NCBI RefSeq assembly: GCF_014699035.1
Contig: NZ_JACXAA010000001.1
Span: 434,001 to 498,000, forward strand
Length of the DNA stretch: 64,000 bases
Direction: 5' to 3'
From: Spirosoma validum
Lineage (GTDB): Bacteria > Bacteroidota > Bacteroidia > Cytophagales > Spirosomataceae
How positions within the stretch are numbered: position 1 is the stretch's first letter; each line of letters begins with the position of its first letter. The notes beneath the pieces were generated by a model, which did not search any database, had not been told where the DNA came from, and was given only the letters and a program-made list of their open reading frames with translations. Positions 26,723 through 36,100 of the stretch are shown one piece after another. The translations under genes and the position numbers were made by a program.

Positions 26723-29137
26723 ATGTTCCGGAACTACGTTAAAATCTCCCTGCGCAATCTCTGGCGCAATCGTAAAGTAAGTGCGATCAGTATTATTGGA
26801 TTATCTATCGGTCTGGCTTGTGGCCTTGTGCTTTTTCTGCTGGTAAGTTACATGTTCAGTTTTGATCGCTACCACGCTAAGGCCGATCGTACGTACTGGA
26901 TCGTTACCGACATTCGGCAGGATAACGTTATTCCAACTGACGCTACGCCCCGACCATTTGGCGATGTGTTACGTCAGAATTATCCGTTTATTGAAAGTGC
27001 CGTTCGGCTCGAAAATATGTTCGGGCGCATCATCAGCGTACCGGATGGCAAAGGGGGCTATGCGCAAAAGTTTGAGGAATCGCGGAATCTATGCTTCACC
27101 GAGCCCCAATTTTTCGATGTGTTTGATACAAAATGGATCAGCGGGAATCCGAAAACGGCGCTATTGGCTCCCAATACTGTTGTGTTGTCTGAACGCTACG
27201 CTCAGAAGTACTTTGGTTCGGCGAATCCTATCGGCAAAACGTTACGTTTCGATAACAAAACCGATTTGACCGTTACGGGTCTCGTGAACGATCTGCCATC
27301 CAATACCAAACTGCGTTACGATGTTTTCATTTCCTATGCCACCGTTCCTGTGCTACTTAGTGATCAGGGGCAGCAGGCTATGCAAAATTGGGAAAGCGTT
27401 TCGACAATGTGTTTTGTCACCCTGCGTCAAGGCACATCGGTTGAGCAGTTGGCCAGCGTATTTCCGGGAATTCGGCAAAAATACCTGAACACGCAGGAAG
27501 CCAAAAAGCTCGATTTCCACGCCCTCCCGCTCGACGATCTGAACCATAATCCGCAATACGGTGGTCAGGCACCCAGGCCTATTCTTTATGCTCTGATTGC
27601 AGTGGGATTATTCCTGGTCATGGCGGCCTGCATCAATTTCATCAATCTCGCTACGGCCTACGCCTTGAAACGGTCGAAAGAAGTGGGCGTACGGAAAGTA
27701 GTTGGTAGCTCGCGTGGACAGCTGATTCGTCAATTCATGACCGAAACGGCACTCATTACGTTCGTAGCCGTTGTGTTATCGCTACTGTTGGCGCAAATCG
27801 CGCTGCCTTTCCTGAATCAGGCGCTGTCGATGTTGCATGCCGACCTGTCGATCCTCGACGTATTTAAACCCGATGCTTTGTTATGGTTCGGCGGATTAGT
27901 GGCAGGAGTCATTTTACTGGCCGGATTTTATCCATCGCTCGTAATGGCCCGGTTCAATCCTGTGGCAGCGTTGCGAGCGGGTTACGGGCAACTTACGGCG
28001 AAGCAGGTCGGCAACGTATCAGTACGTCGCGGGCTAGTTGTTGTTCAGTTTTTCATTACGCAGTTGTTCATCATTGGCGTGATTGTAATGATGACCCAGG
28101 TCCGGCATATGCAACAGACCAACATGGGTTTCCGGAAAGAAGCGATTCTGATGATTCCCGTACCGACAGGCAATGCACTCAAACAGGACGTAGTGCGTAA
28201 TCAGCTACGTCAGATAGCGGGTGTTGAACACGTTTCCCTGTGTGTTGAGCCGCCCGCTTCGCACCGCCGTATTCCGGTGCCGTTCACGTACGATACGCAT
28301 ACCGAAACCGAGAAATTTCCAACCACAGTGAAAGTGGGCGACAAGGATTACATACCCCTGTTTGGCATAAAACTGGTGGCTGGCCGGAATTTTCTGAATA
28401 ACGACACGACCAATAGCGAAGCCCTCGTCAACGTAACGATGGTGAAACAATTGGGTTTACGCGCCCCTACCGACGTACTGGGCAAACAACTCAAGATATG
28501 GGGCGGAACAAAAACAATCGTTGGTGTTGTGACTGATTTTCACATCAGCGAACTGCGCGAAGCGATTCCACCAACAACCATTCTGAATTATTACCCTGAA
28601 AAACACATGGCTGCGCTGAAGCTGACTCCGGCGAATCTGACGACTACTGTAAAAGCCGTCGAAACGAGTTGGAATGAGCTATTTCCAGAACACGTTTTCA
28701 AAGCCGACTTTGTAGACGACCTGATGAATCAGTTCTACCTGACCGAACGGATTTTGCTGGGTTTAGCGGAAGTATTTTCACTGATCGCCATTCTGATCGG
28801 TTGTTTGGGGCTTTATGGATTGGTTGCGTTTATTGCCGAAACCAGGACCAAGGAAATCGGTGTCCGAAAAATTCTCGGCGCCAGCCCAAACGAACTTATG
28901 TGGCTGTTCGGCCGGGAGTTCAGTCGGCTGCTGATCATTGGCTTTTTATTGGCTTCGCCCGTTGGCTGGTTTCTGATGAATAGCTGGCTACGCGGCTACG
29001 TTTACCGCATTGAACTTGGCGGATGGATATTTGCCACTACGTTGCTGACCACCGTATTGATCACCACCCTGACCGTCGGTTACGAATCAATGAAAGCTGC
29101 TCTTATGAATCCCGCCAAAGCGCTTAAAACAGAATGA
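26723..29137 (+). CDS. FtsX/MacB-type ABC transporter permease
   Basis: 804 residues starting MFRNYVKISLRNLWRNRKVS. Two MacB-core plus FtsX units have signatures RSKEVGVRKVVGSS and RTKEIGVRKILGAS, ending NPAKALKTE. It is closest in style to the permease at 1207-3633 (both have LGLYGLVAF or LGLYGVVAF in the last half). The next gene starts 13 bp downstream, so the PA14-OmpA protein is probably co-transcribed. The substrate is unknown. Confidence 0.92.
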   Translation: MFRNYVKISLRNLWRNRKVSAISIIGLSIGLACGLVLFLLVSYMFSFDRYHAKADRTYWIVTDIRQDNVIPTDATPRPFGDVLRQNYPFIESAVRLENMFGRIISVPDGKGGYAQKFEESRNLCFTEPQFFDVFDTKWISGNPKTALLAPNTVVLSERYAQKYFGSANPIGKTLRFDNKTDLTVTGLVNDLPSNTKLRYDVFISYATVPVLLSDQGQQAMQNWESVSTMCFVTLRQGTSVEQLASVFPGIRQKYLNTQEAKKLDFHALPLDDLNHNPQYGGQAPRPILYALIAVGLFLVMAACINFINLATAYALKRSKEVGVRKVVGSSRGQLIRQFMTETALITFVAVVLSLLLAQIALPFLNQALSMLHADLSILDVFKPDALLWFGGLVAGVILLAGFYPSLVMARFNPVAALRAGYGQLTAKQVGNVSVRRGLVVVQFFITQLFIIGVIVMMTQVRHMQQTNMGFRKEAILMIPVPTGNALKQDVVRNQLRQIAGVEHVSLCVEPPASHRRIPVPFTYDTHTETEKFPTTVKVGDKDYIPLFGIKLVAGRNFLNNDTTNSEALVNVTMVKQLGLRAPTDVLGKQLKIWGGTKTIVGVVTDFHISELREAIPPTTILNYYPEKHMAALKLTPANLTTTVKAVETSWNELFPEHVFKADFVDDLMNQFYLTERILLGLAEVFSLIAILIGCLGLYGLVAFIAETRTKEIGVRKILGASPNELMWLFGREFSRLLIIGFLLASPVGWFLMNSWLRGYVYRIELGGWIFATTLLTTVLITTLTVGYESMKAALMNPAKALKTE

Positions 29138-29150
29138 TCGTAATACGTTT

Positions 29151-30251
29151 ATGAAACTAGTTGTAATCTGTTGGTTTGGCCTGTTCTGCCTGCTTGCGCA
29201 ACAGGCACAGGCTCAGTCTGGGCTACGGGGCGATTACTACGTCGGAACGAATTTCGAGAAGAAGGTTTTCACCAGGATTGACCCAGCCATCAGTTTCGAC
29301 TGGCCAAAGCGCAATTTCAGCTGGTTAGAGCGTACTCCGGGACCGGGTATGCCTAAATCCTATTATTCCGTTCGCTGGACGGGTAAATTACTGGCTCCTA
29401 TTTCGGGCGTTTATATATTCAATGCGAAAGTAGACGACGGGATTCGGGTTTGGGTTGGCAATAAAAAAGTAATCGATGCCTGGCATTTAAATGATTCGAA
29501 GCATTTCAATGGTCGTGTTATTCTGGAAGCAGGAAAGTTTTACGAGTTGAGAGTCGATTATTTTAACGATATGCTCGGAGGTGCCATCGACTTGCTATGG
29601 GTACTACCCAATGCGCCCAGACTCATTTTCAACGGTATCAGCAACCCCGGCGAGTCAATAACATCGAAGTATTTCTTTCAAAAAGCGCCACCCGCTCCCG
29701 TTCCAACAAAGCCACCAATGCCAGTTGCCACAACGCCCGTTGTAGCGGTTGCCCCTCCGCCCAAAGTGATTCCTAAAAAACCGCTACCTGTCGTAAAATC
29801 AATACCAATCCTTACTCCGTTACCGCCGAAACGAACAGCCGTAGTTGATACGGTCATATCATCAGCCCCAATCCCCAAACAAGCACCCGAACCGTCATCT
29901 GATCTCAAACCCGGTGTTACGTTGACTTTGGAAACGGTTCAGTTTGAACAGAGCAGTTACGTATTATTACCCGAGTCATCGACTGACTTGAACAAACTGG
30001 TTCAGGCGATGAAAGCAAATCCGCAGTGGTACGTTCACGTTGTCGGTCATACAGACAATGTCGGCGATCCCCGACTGAATCTGGCTTTATCAGAAAATCG
30101 GGCTAAAGTGGTTGCTCATTATCTGATACGTCAGGGAATAGACGATGAACGTATTACCACCGAAGGTTTCGGCGGTAAACAGCCAATTACCGACAATACG
30201 ACGGAAAGCGAACGTAGCAAAAACCGGCGCGTAGAAATTACGATTCGCTGA
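29151..30251 (+). CDS. PA14 domain-OmpA domain outer-envelope protein
   Basis: 366 residues. A signal peptide (ending QAQAQ near 22) is followed by a PA14 domain (about 25-155: LRGDYYVGTNFEKKVF, SVRWTGKLLAPISGVYIF, DDGIRVWVGNKKVIDAW, LRVDYFNDMLGGAIDLLW). A Pro-rich linker (about 175-250) leads to an OmpA C-terminal domain (about 257-366) with HTDNVGDPRLNLALSENRA and SKNRRVEI, which binds peptidoglycan. It probably links a carbohydrate-binding head to the cell wall. It lies 13 bp behind a permease gene, so the two may act together. Confidence 0.9.
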   Translation: MKLVVICWFGLFCLLAQQAQAQSGLRGDYYVGTNFEKKVFTRIDPAISFDWPKRNFSWLERTPGPGMPKSYYSVRWTGKLLAPISGVYIFNAKVDDGIRVWVGNKKVIDAWHLNDSKHFNGRVILEAGKFYELRVDYFNDMLGGAIDLLWVLPNAPRLIFNGISNPGESITSKYFFQKAPPAPVPTKPPMPVATTPVVAVAPPPKVIPKKPLPVVKSIPILTPLPPKRTAVVDTVISSAPIPKQAPEPSSDLKPGVTLTLETVQFEQSSYVLLPESSTDLNKLVQAMKANPQWYVHVVGHTDNVGDPRLNLALSENRAKVVAHYLIRQGIDDERITTEGFGGKQPITDNTTESERSKNRRVEITIR

Positions 30252-30271
30252 ATATTCTGGCAATCTGTTCT

Positions 30272-30306
30272 GTCCGCCTTTGACTTCTTCGCGTCCACTA
30301 TCGGAC
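30272..30306 (+). promoter_or_regulatory. Tandem palindromic activator site (GTCC-N6-GGAC), site 3
   Basis: The proximal copy GTCCACTATCGGAC (30293-30306) is identical over 14 bases to the site 1 copy at 3671. A weaker copy with an intact GTCC half (GTCCGCCTTTGACT) starts 21 bp upstream at 30272. A sigma-54-like promoter follows, with GG 71 bp after the proximal start. Confidence 0.7.
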
Positions 30307-30362
30307 AAACCATTTCACTAGCCATCAAGATACACATTTGACTACCAACGCCTTATCATTAT

Positions 30363-30377
30363 TGGCACAGTGCTTGA
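30363..30377 (+). promoter_or_regulatory. Sigma-54-like -24/-12 promoter for the DUF4097 gene
   Basis: TGGCACAGTGCTTGA has GG at 30364-30365, ten bases, then GA at 30376-30377. The -24 half is a full consensus match. The start would be near 30389, about 72 nt before ATG 30461. Confidence 0.65.
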
Positions 30378-30460
30378 CTAATTCAACATGAAAAACAATT
30401 GCCCCCATGCAACCTTACCAGACGGGGTCGCATCTTTAGAACATAAACTAAACGAACCAC

Positions 30461-31513
30461 ATGAAACGGAATCAATTCTTCCTGACTTTAGTAGGCGTAG
30501 CAACCTTTTCGCTGACAGCCTTCGCTAATAAGCCTACCGATGACAACAAGCCTTATCTGATCAAAACCTTTTCCGGGAACATCAACGCCGTGCGCGCCGA
30601 AACTTCAGGCGGTAGCCTGAGTATTGAAGGGGGTACGGATATGAATGCGAAAGTGGAGATGTACGTGCGGGGCAACAACGGAAACGGCAATCTCGACAAA
30701 GAAGAAATCGAAGAGCGGCTGAAAGATTATGACATTACAATTGCCCAGGAAGGCAGCACCATCGTGGCGACCGCTAAACGCCGGACTAATGACCGCGACT
30801 GGAAACGCTCATTGAGTATTGCGTTCAAATTCTACACCCCCCGTAAGGTAACCACCGACCTGCGTACTTCAGGTGGCAGTATTCATCTGGCGTCGCTGAC
30901 AGGCGAACAAAAATTTCGTACGAGTGGCGGTAGTCTACACGTGAGCGACATTCAGGGCAATATTAACGGGCAGACTTCGGGGGGTAGCATTCATCTTGAT
31001 CGTTGCCAGGCCGGAACTTCCGGTGAACTTGATCTACAAACCTCAGGTGGTTCCATTGAAGCGAAATCGTCGTCGGGTAAGATGCGTTTGCATACGTCAG
31101 GCGGTAGCATTCGTCTGAGCGATCTAAAAGGCAATGTCGATGCACAAACCAGCGGAGGTAGCGTACACGGCGAAGATATTGCCGGCGATATCAAGGCTGG
31201 TACGTCAGGCGGTTCGATTCGGCTGGCAAACGTAGCGGGTAGCATTGATGCCAGCACCAGCGCCGGTGGTATCGACTTGAGTTTAACCCAACTCGGTCAG
31301 TACGTTCGACTGAGTACGAGTGCGGGTAGCATCAATGTAAAAATGCCGCTTGATAAAGGATTGACCCTGAACTTAAGCGGCAATCGCATCAAAATTCCGC
31401 TCAACAATTTTAGTGGCAACACAGACAAAGACCATATCAAAGGAACGCTGAACGGCGGTGGTATTCCTGTTACCCTCTCAGCCAGCAGCGGTAGCGTGAA
31501 TGTGAACCAATAG
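30461..31513 (+). CDS. DUF4097-family beta-helix protein with about ten TSGGS repeats
   Basis: 350 residues with a signal peptide (MKRNQFFLTLVGVATFSLTA). From residue 46 on it contains about ten rungs with the core TSGGSIHL or a variant (TSGGSLSI, TSGGSIRL, TSGGSVHG, TSAGGIDL, TSAGSINV), spaced about 14-20 residues from the third copy on, which predicts a regular beta-helix. It is regulated by the same type of site as the GIN gene at 3786, which carries an identical 14-mer. It is probably a periplasmic or surface protein. The function is not known for the family. Confidence 0.88.
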   Translation: MKRNQFFLTLVGVATFSLTAFANKPTDDNKPYLIKTFSGNINAVRAETSGGSLSIEGGTDMNAKVEMYVRGNNGNGNLDKEEIEERLKDYDITIAQEGSTIVATAKRRTNDRDWKRSLSIAFKFYTPRKVTTDLRTSGGSIHLASLTGEQKFRTSGGSLHVSDIQGNINGQTSGGSIHLDRCQAGTSGELDLQTSGGSIEAKSSSGKMRLHTSGGSIRLSDLKGNVDAQTSGGSVHGEDIAGDIKAGTSGGSIRLANVAGSIDASTSAGGIDLSLTQLGQYVRLSTSAGSINVKMPLDKGLTLNLSGNRIKIPLNNFSGNTDKDHIKGTLNGGGIPVTLSASSGSVNVNQ

Positions 31514-31593
31514 CTTATTCACGTTAACGAACAGGTTCTGACGTCATCGTATTCATTCTGAATACCTTCACTACTCGATAATAACTTAATTTT

Positions 31594-31622
31594 GAGGCCC
31601 GCCTGAAGTTCAGGCGGGCCTC
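31594..31622. terminator. Hairpin between the DUF4097 gene and a small membrane protein gene
   Basis: The 14-bp perfect arms are GAGGCCCGCCTGAA (31594-31607) and 31609-31622. No T-run follows, and the stem ends only 7 nt before ATG 31630. A TAATTTTG element (TAnnTTTG) at 31587-31594 overlaps its first base. So it may be either a terminator for the upstream gene or a 5' leader hairpin for the downstream one. Confidence 0.6.
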
Positions 31623-31629
31623 GCTGTTT

Positions 31630-31977
31630 ATGAAGAATTCATTTATTAATCGCCGACTTCTGCTCAATATTGGCCTGACACTGGTTGGTTGCTCGCTGCT
31701 ACTCTACTGTATTAAAGTGGCTATCGCTGCTCATTTACCTTTTTTAGTGGCTACTATTCTGGCAACGGGATTAGGCTTTTTAGAGCCCCGTAAAGGGTGG
31801 TTTCTGGCAATCGTGCAGGCTGTTACGATCTGGCTGGTGTACACGTTTTTCCTCGAACATCCTACCAATAATGTTGACGCGGAACTGGAGAATTTTAGCC
31901 TCTACGGCTCCATGATTCTGACGTTTGTGGGCAGCTTTATTGGCGCCATGCTAAAGCGCGTCTTTGACCGGGCGTGA
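31630..31977 (+). CDS. Small membrane protein of unknown function, 115 aa
   Basis: The product starts MKNSFINRRLLLNIGLTLVG. About four membrane segments are visible (LLNIGLTLVGCSLLLYCI; FLVATILATGLGFL; GWFLAIVQAVTIWLVYTFFL; ILTFVGSFIGAMLKRVF). The start lies 7 nt behind a strong hairpin. The gene converges with the ExbD-like gene, whose stop is 8 bp away. I do not recognise a family. Confidence 0.7.
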   Translation: MKNSFINRRLLLNIGLTLVGCSLLLYCIKVAIAAHLPFLVATILATGLGFLEPRKGWFLAIVQAVTIWLVYTFFLEHPTNNVDAELENFSLYGSMILTFVGSFIGAMLKRVFDRA

Positions 31978-31984
31978 AGTTCAA

Positions 31985-32524
31985 CTACCGAACAGACTGA
32001 GTGTAAAATGCCCTATGTATGAATAGGGCAGTAGTTGGATGAGCGTTTTTGTAACGTTCATAACTTGCAATCAATTTCTGTTCTGCAGGCGTCAGGACGT
32101 CATTGAAACAAAACTTAATATGGCCTGTCATTCGTACTTCATCGAGGATATCTACCAGATTTTTGAACGTTGACAGTTTCGTGGGTGTAATCAACACAAT
32201 AGCACCATAGTTGTGATTCAGAGTTATACTGATTAGTTGGTTTTTAATTCCCGCAGCTGAATAGTCCGTTTCTATAAACTCTGGCCCTACACCATTTAGG
32301 TTATAGTTGAGAAAACCAATACGGTTGTTGTCTAACAAAAATAGGTTGGCATCCGCTTTTGGTTTCCAGCCATAATAGCACATGATACCACCTGGAATGT
32401 TCATCTGCATAACATTTTCTCGCTGTACCGTTTTGAGCCAGACAAAAAACACAATCAGGAGTAAAGCGACATTCACAAAGGGTGTGAAATCAATACGTAT
32501 AGGTGTATAGGTCTGGCGTTTCAT
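31985..32524 (-). CDS. ExbD/TolR-like protein lacking the essential membrane aspartate
   Basis: 179 residues from ATG 32524. An in-frame ATG at 32575 would add 17 residues, but the ExbD N-terminus fits the shorter form. Lys/Arg-rich start, then IDFTPFVNVALLLIVFFVWL as the single membrane helix. A periplasmic domain follows, with the ExbD-like end (TFKNLVDILDEVRMTGHIKF). In ExbD and TolR the helix motif is TPFIDV, and its Asp carries the proton pathway. Here that residue is Asn18 (codon AAT on the minus strand at 32473-32471). No exbB or tonB gene is adjacent. It is probably a degenerate or structural homolog. Confidence 0.75.
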   Translation of the reverse strand: MKRQTYTPIRIDFTPFVNVALLLIVFFVWLKTVQRENVMQMNIPGGIMCYYGWKPKADANLFLLDNNRIGFLNYNLNGVGPEFIETDYSAAGIKNQLISITLNHNYGAIVLITPTKLSTFKNLVDILDEVRMTGHIKFCFNDVLTPAEQKLIASYERYKNAHPTTALFIHRAFYTQSVR

Positions 32525-32635
32525 GATGGCGTTGGCTTTGGTTAACTCATTGATGATTAAATGTCTATATTCCACACAAGCGTACTAAATTTTCTATCTT
32601 TACTATTTATACACAAATAAGGAATATGTGTAGAG

Positions 32636-33115
32636 ATGAGTACTTATGAACGTAACGCCAATCGGCTGACAATCTTCTTATTTACTTGCTTAGTTCTCTT
32701 ATCGATTGCCGGTGCGATCTAGTTGCCAAATCCAGTCGCTGTGCATTATAACCTGGCTGGAAAACCCAATCGCTGGGGTAGCCCCGCTACGTTGCTGATT
32801 CTTCCGTTTATCGTCTTTTTTGTTATCAGTATTAGTTGGGCTGCCGAAAAAGCACATCCCGACTTTATGAATTTTCCAGGCCCGCGCACGCCTGAAAATG
32901 TATCCCGTCAACTGGGTAATATTCGTCTGATGGGCAGTACGATACGTGTGTTTCTCACGGGAATGTTCCTCATCATACAAAGTCAGTCCATATGGGCTAA
33001 ATACTACAATCACGATCAGTTGATTGGCTGGACATTACCTGTGTTACTTTTCTTTTTATTTCTGCTCATCGGGTTCTTCGTTCGGCGATCCTATAAACTG
33101 ATTCCACGCCAGTAA
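32636..33115 (+). pseudogene. DUF1648 membrane protein gene interrupted by an in-frame TAG
   Basis: ATG 32636 opens 28 codons (starts MSTYERNANRLTIFLFTCLV) that encode the first membrane helix. The frame then hits TAG at 32720-32722 and continues without a shift into LPNPVAVHYNLAGKPNRWGS, the hallmark DUF1648 segment, and three more membrane segments up to 33115. One base change thus splits an otherwise intact 159-residue gene. Options are a nonsense mutation, readthrough, a sequencing error, or restart at TTG 32723, which would give 130 residues without the first helix. DUF1648 proteins are small integral membrane proteins of unclear function, some near regulators. Confidence 0.7.
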
Positions 33116-33129
33116 AGGCAGTTTCTTCG

Positions 33130-33137
33130 TACCTTTG
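33130..33137 (+). promoter_or_regulatory. Bacteroidetes -7 element directly before the oxidoreductase start
   Basis: TACCTTTG matches TAnnTTTG and ends 4 nt before ATG 33142, so transcription would start at or next to the start codon (a nearly leaderless mRNA). No clear TTG lies at -33. Confidence 0.45.
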
Positions 33138-33141
33138 AGTT

Positions 33142-36100
33142 ATGTTTCTGCTGACTCAAAAACCGCCGTTTGCCAATCTGATTTCTTCGTTCGAAGGTGA
33201 TCTTTATTTTGATGATTCGCCCGAACATACCGCCCAGCGCATACTCTACGCAACGGACGCATCGGTATATCAGGAAATGCCGATTGCCGTAGCATTGCCC
33301 AAATCGGTTACCGACATTAAGCGATTGCTCCGTTTCGCGCAACAGTACGGATTGGGCTTGATTCCACGGGCGGCTGGTACGTCACTGGCCGGACAGGTTG
33401 TTGGCAGCGGGATTGTCGTGGATATTTCCAAGTATTTCGGGCAGACGCTGGAACTCAACGCCGATGAACGATGGGTACGCGTTCAGCCGGGCGTTATCCG
33501 CGATGATTTGAACGCGTTTCTGAAGCCGCACGGTCTACTCTTCGGACCCGAAACCTCAACCGCCAGTCGGGCCATGATTGGCGGAATGATCGGTAACAAT
33601 TCCTGTGGCTTACATTCCATCATCTGGGGCACCACCCGCGATCATCTGCTCGAAGTTCGGACCGTACTCAGCGATGGAGCCGAAGTCACGTTCGGTCCAC
33701 TCACGCCCGAACAGTTCGACGCCAAATGCCGGGGCGAGAACGTAGTAAGTCCACTTGAACAACGACTATATGTTCAGTTCCGCGACTGGCTTTCTAAACC
33801 AGACATTCAGCAACATATTCGCGAAGGTTACCCCAAACCAACCGTCACCCGACGTAACACGGGATATGCGTTGGATGCACTTTTAAAATTTTGGGAAGAG
33901 AGGGAGGAAGGGGAAGAAAGGGAGGAAAGCATTTCCCCCCCTCGTCCCTTTCTTCCTTCCTCCCCCCTTTTCAACTTCGCCCATCTCATCGCCGGTTCGG
34001 AAGGGACACTTTGTTTTATTACCGAAGCGAAACTGAATCTATTACCGTTGCCGCCAAAAGAAACGGCACTGGTCTGCGCGCATTTTCCGACCATCCGGCA
34101 ATCGCTCGAAGCGAATCTGGTCGCGTTGGCGCATCAGTGTTCGGCGTCGGAGCTGGTCGATGATTATATTTTGCAACTGACCAAAACCAACATCGAGCAA
34201 TTGAAAAACCGGCATTTCGTTGAGGGCGATCCGAAAGCGATTCTAATGGTTGAGTTTTTCGATGAAACTGCGGAGGGCGTTGCGCAAAAGGCGAAGAGTT
34301 TCGTGGATGAGTTGAAAGCGAAGGGGTTGGGGTATGCCTATCCGATTCTGTTCGACGAAGACACGAAAAAACCCTGGGCATTACGTAAGGCAGGACTGAG
34401 TATCATGTACAACATTCCCGGCGACGAAAAACCGGCGAACGTCATTGAAGATACGGCTGTCGATGTACACGATCTCCCCGACTACATCGATGAACTGGAC
34501 CAGATGGCCTGGGAGCAACACGGCCTGAAACTGGAATACTCAGCCCATGCGGGCGCGGGTGAGATTCACGTATTGCCGCTGATTAATCTTAAATCATCGC
34601 AAGGCCGGGCTAATTTTCGGGCGCTTCTGATGGATACGGCGCAGCTGGTCAAAAAATACGGCGGTTCCCTGTCCGGCGAGCATGGCGATGGACGGTTGCG
34701 TGGCGAGTGTATTGCGTTTATGCTCGGTCCCGAAAATTATCAACTCTGTAAGGAAGTCAAGGCACTTTGGGACCCGCACAATACATTCAATCCCGGCAAA
34801 GTGGTTGATACGCCCCCGATGAACGAGTCGTTACGTTCGGAAGCGGACGTAGTGATTCCACAACCAAAAACCGTTTTCGATTTTTCCAAAGATGGCGGCT
34901 TACTCGAACTGGCGGAAAAATGCTCCGGCTCCGGCGACTGCCGCAAAACCGAAATCTCGGGCGGAACGATGTGTCCGAGCTACATGGCCACCCGACGCGA
35001 GCGCGATACAACCCGGGCACGTGCCAATATTCTGCGGCATTTTTACAGTAATCAGTCGGCACCATCTGAACACGATTACGAGGCTGTTAAGGACGTACTG
35101 GATTTATGTCTGTCGTGCAAAGCCTGCAAAGCGGAATGCCCGTCGAGCGTCGATATGGCCAAAATGAAAGCTGAGTTTACGCAACAGCGCTATCGCGAAA
35201 AAGGGATTCCGCTGCGGGCAAAACTGGTCGGTAACTTTACCAAACTAATGTCGCTGGCGAGTATTGCCCCCTGGGCGTACAACGGTATTTATGGTTCGTC
35301 GGCGCTGCGTCAACTGGCAAATCGAACGGTTGGCTTTCATCCCAAACGGAGTATGCCGGAGCTGGCAAGTACGACGTTGAGACAGTGGTTTAAGACGTAT
35401 CGTTCACAGCTTTCCTCTTCGCCCCCATCCTACCCTTCCGAACATCAGCCCGGCTCCGTGCTTCTTTTTTGCGATGAGTTCACGAATTACAACGACGTAG
35501 CGGTGGGTCAGAAAGCGGTTCAACTACTGGATCGGCTGGGCTACGTAGTGACGATGCCGAAACACGTCGAAAGTGGCCGAACGTATTTGTCGAAAGGCTT
35601 GGTCGATGAGGCAAAGAAGCTCGCGATACGTAACGTTACGTTACTAAAAAACCTCGTCACCGACGAAACACCGCTGATCGGTCTGGAACCCTCCGCCATT
35701 CTAACCTTCCGCGACGAATATCCCGACCTCGTTCCTGACGAGTTAAAAGCTGACGCGCTACGTATCGCCAAAAACGTTTTTCTGTTCGAAGAATGGCTTT
35801 CCAATGAAGTCGATGCCGGACGTATTGACCGAAGCTTATTTACGAGCGAAGCGCAACTGGTGAAGGTGCACGGACATTGCCATCAGAAAGCACTATCGTC
35901 AATGATTCCGGTCAAGAAAGTGCTTTCTCTGCCAAAAAATTATACGGTTCAACTGATTCCGTCGGGTTGTTGCGGCATGGCCGGCTCGTTCGGCTATGAA
36001 GAAGAACACTACGACCTATCCATGCAAATTGGTGAGCTGGTTTTATTTCCGGCAGTACGCAACGCTGAAGACGCCATCATCTCAGCCGCCGGGACAAGTT

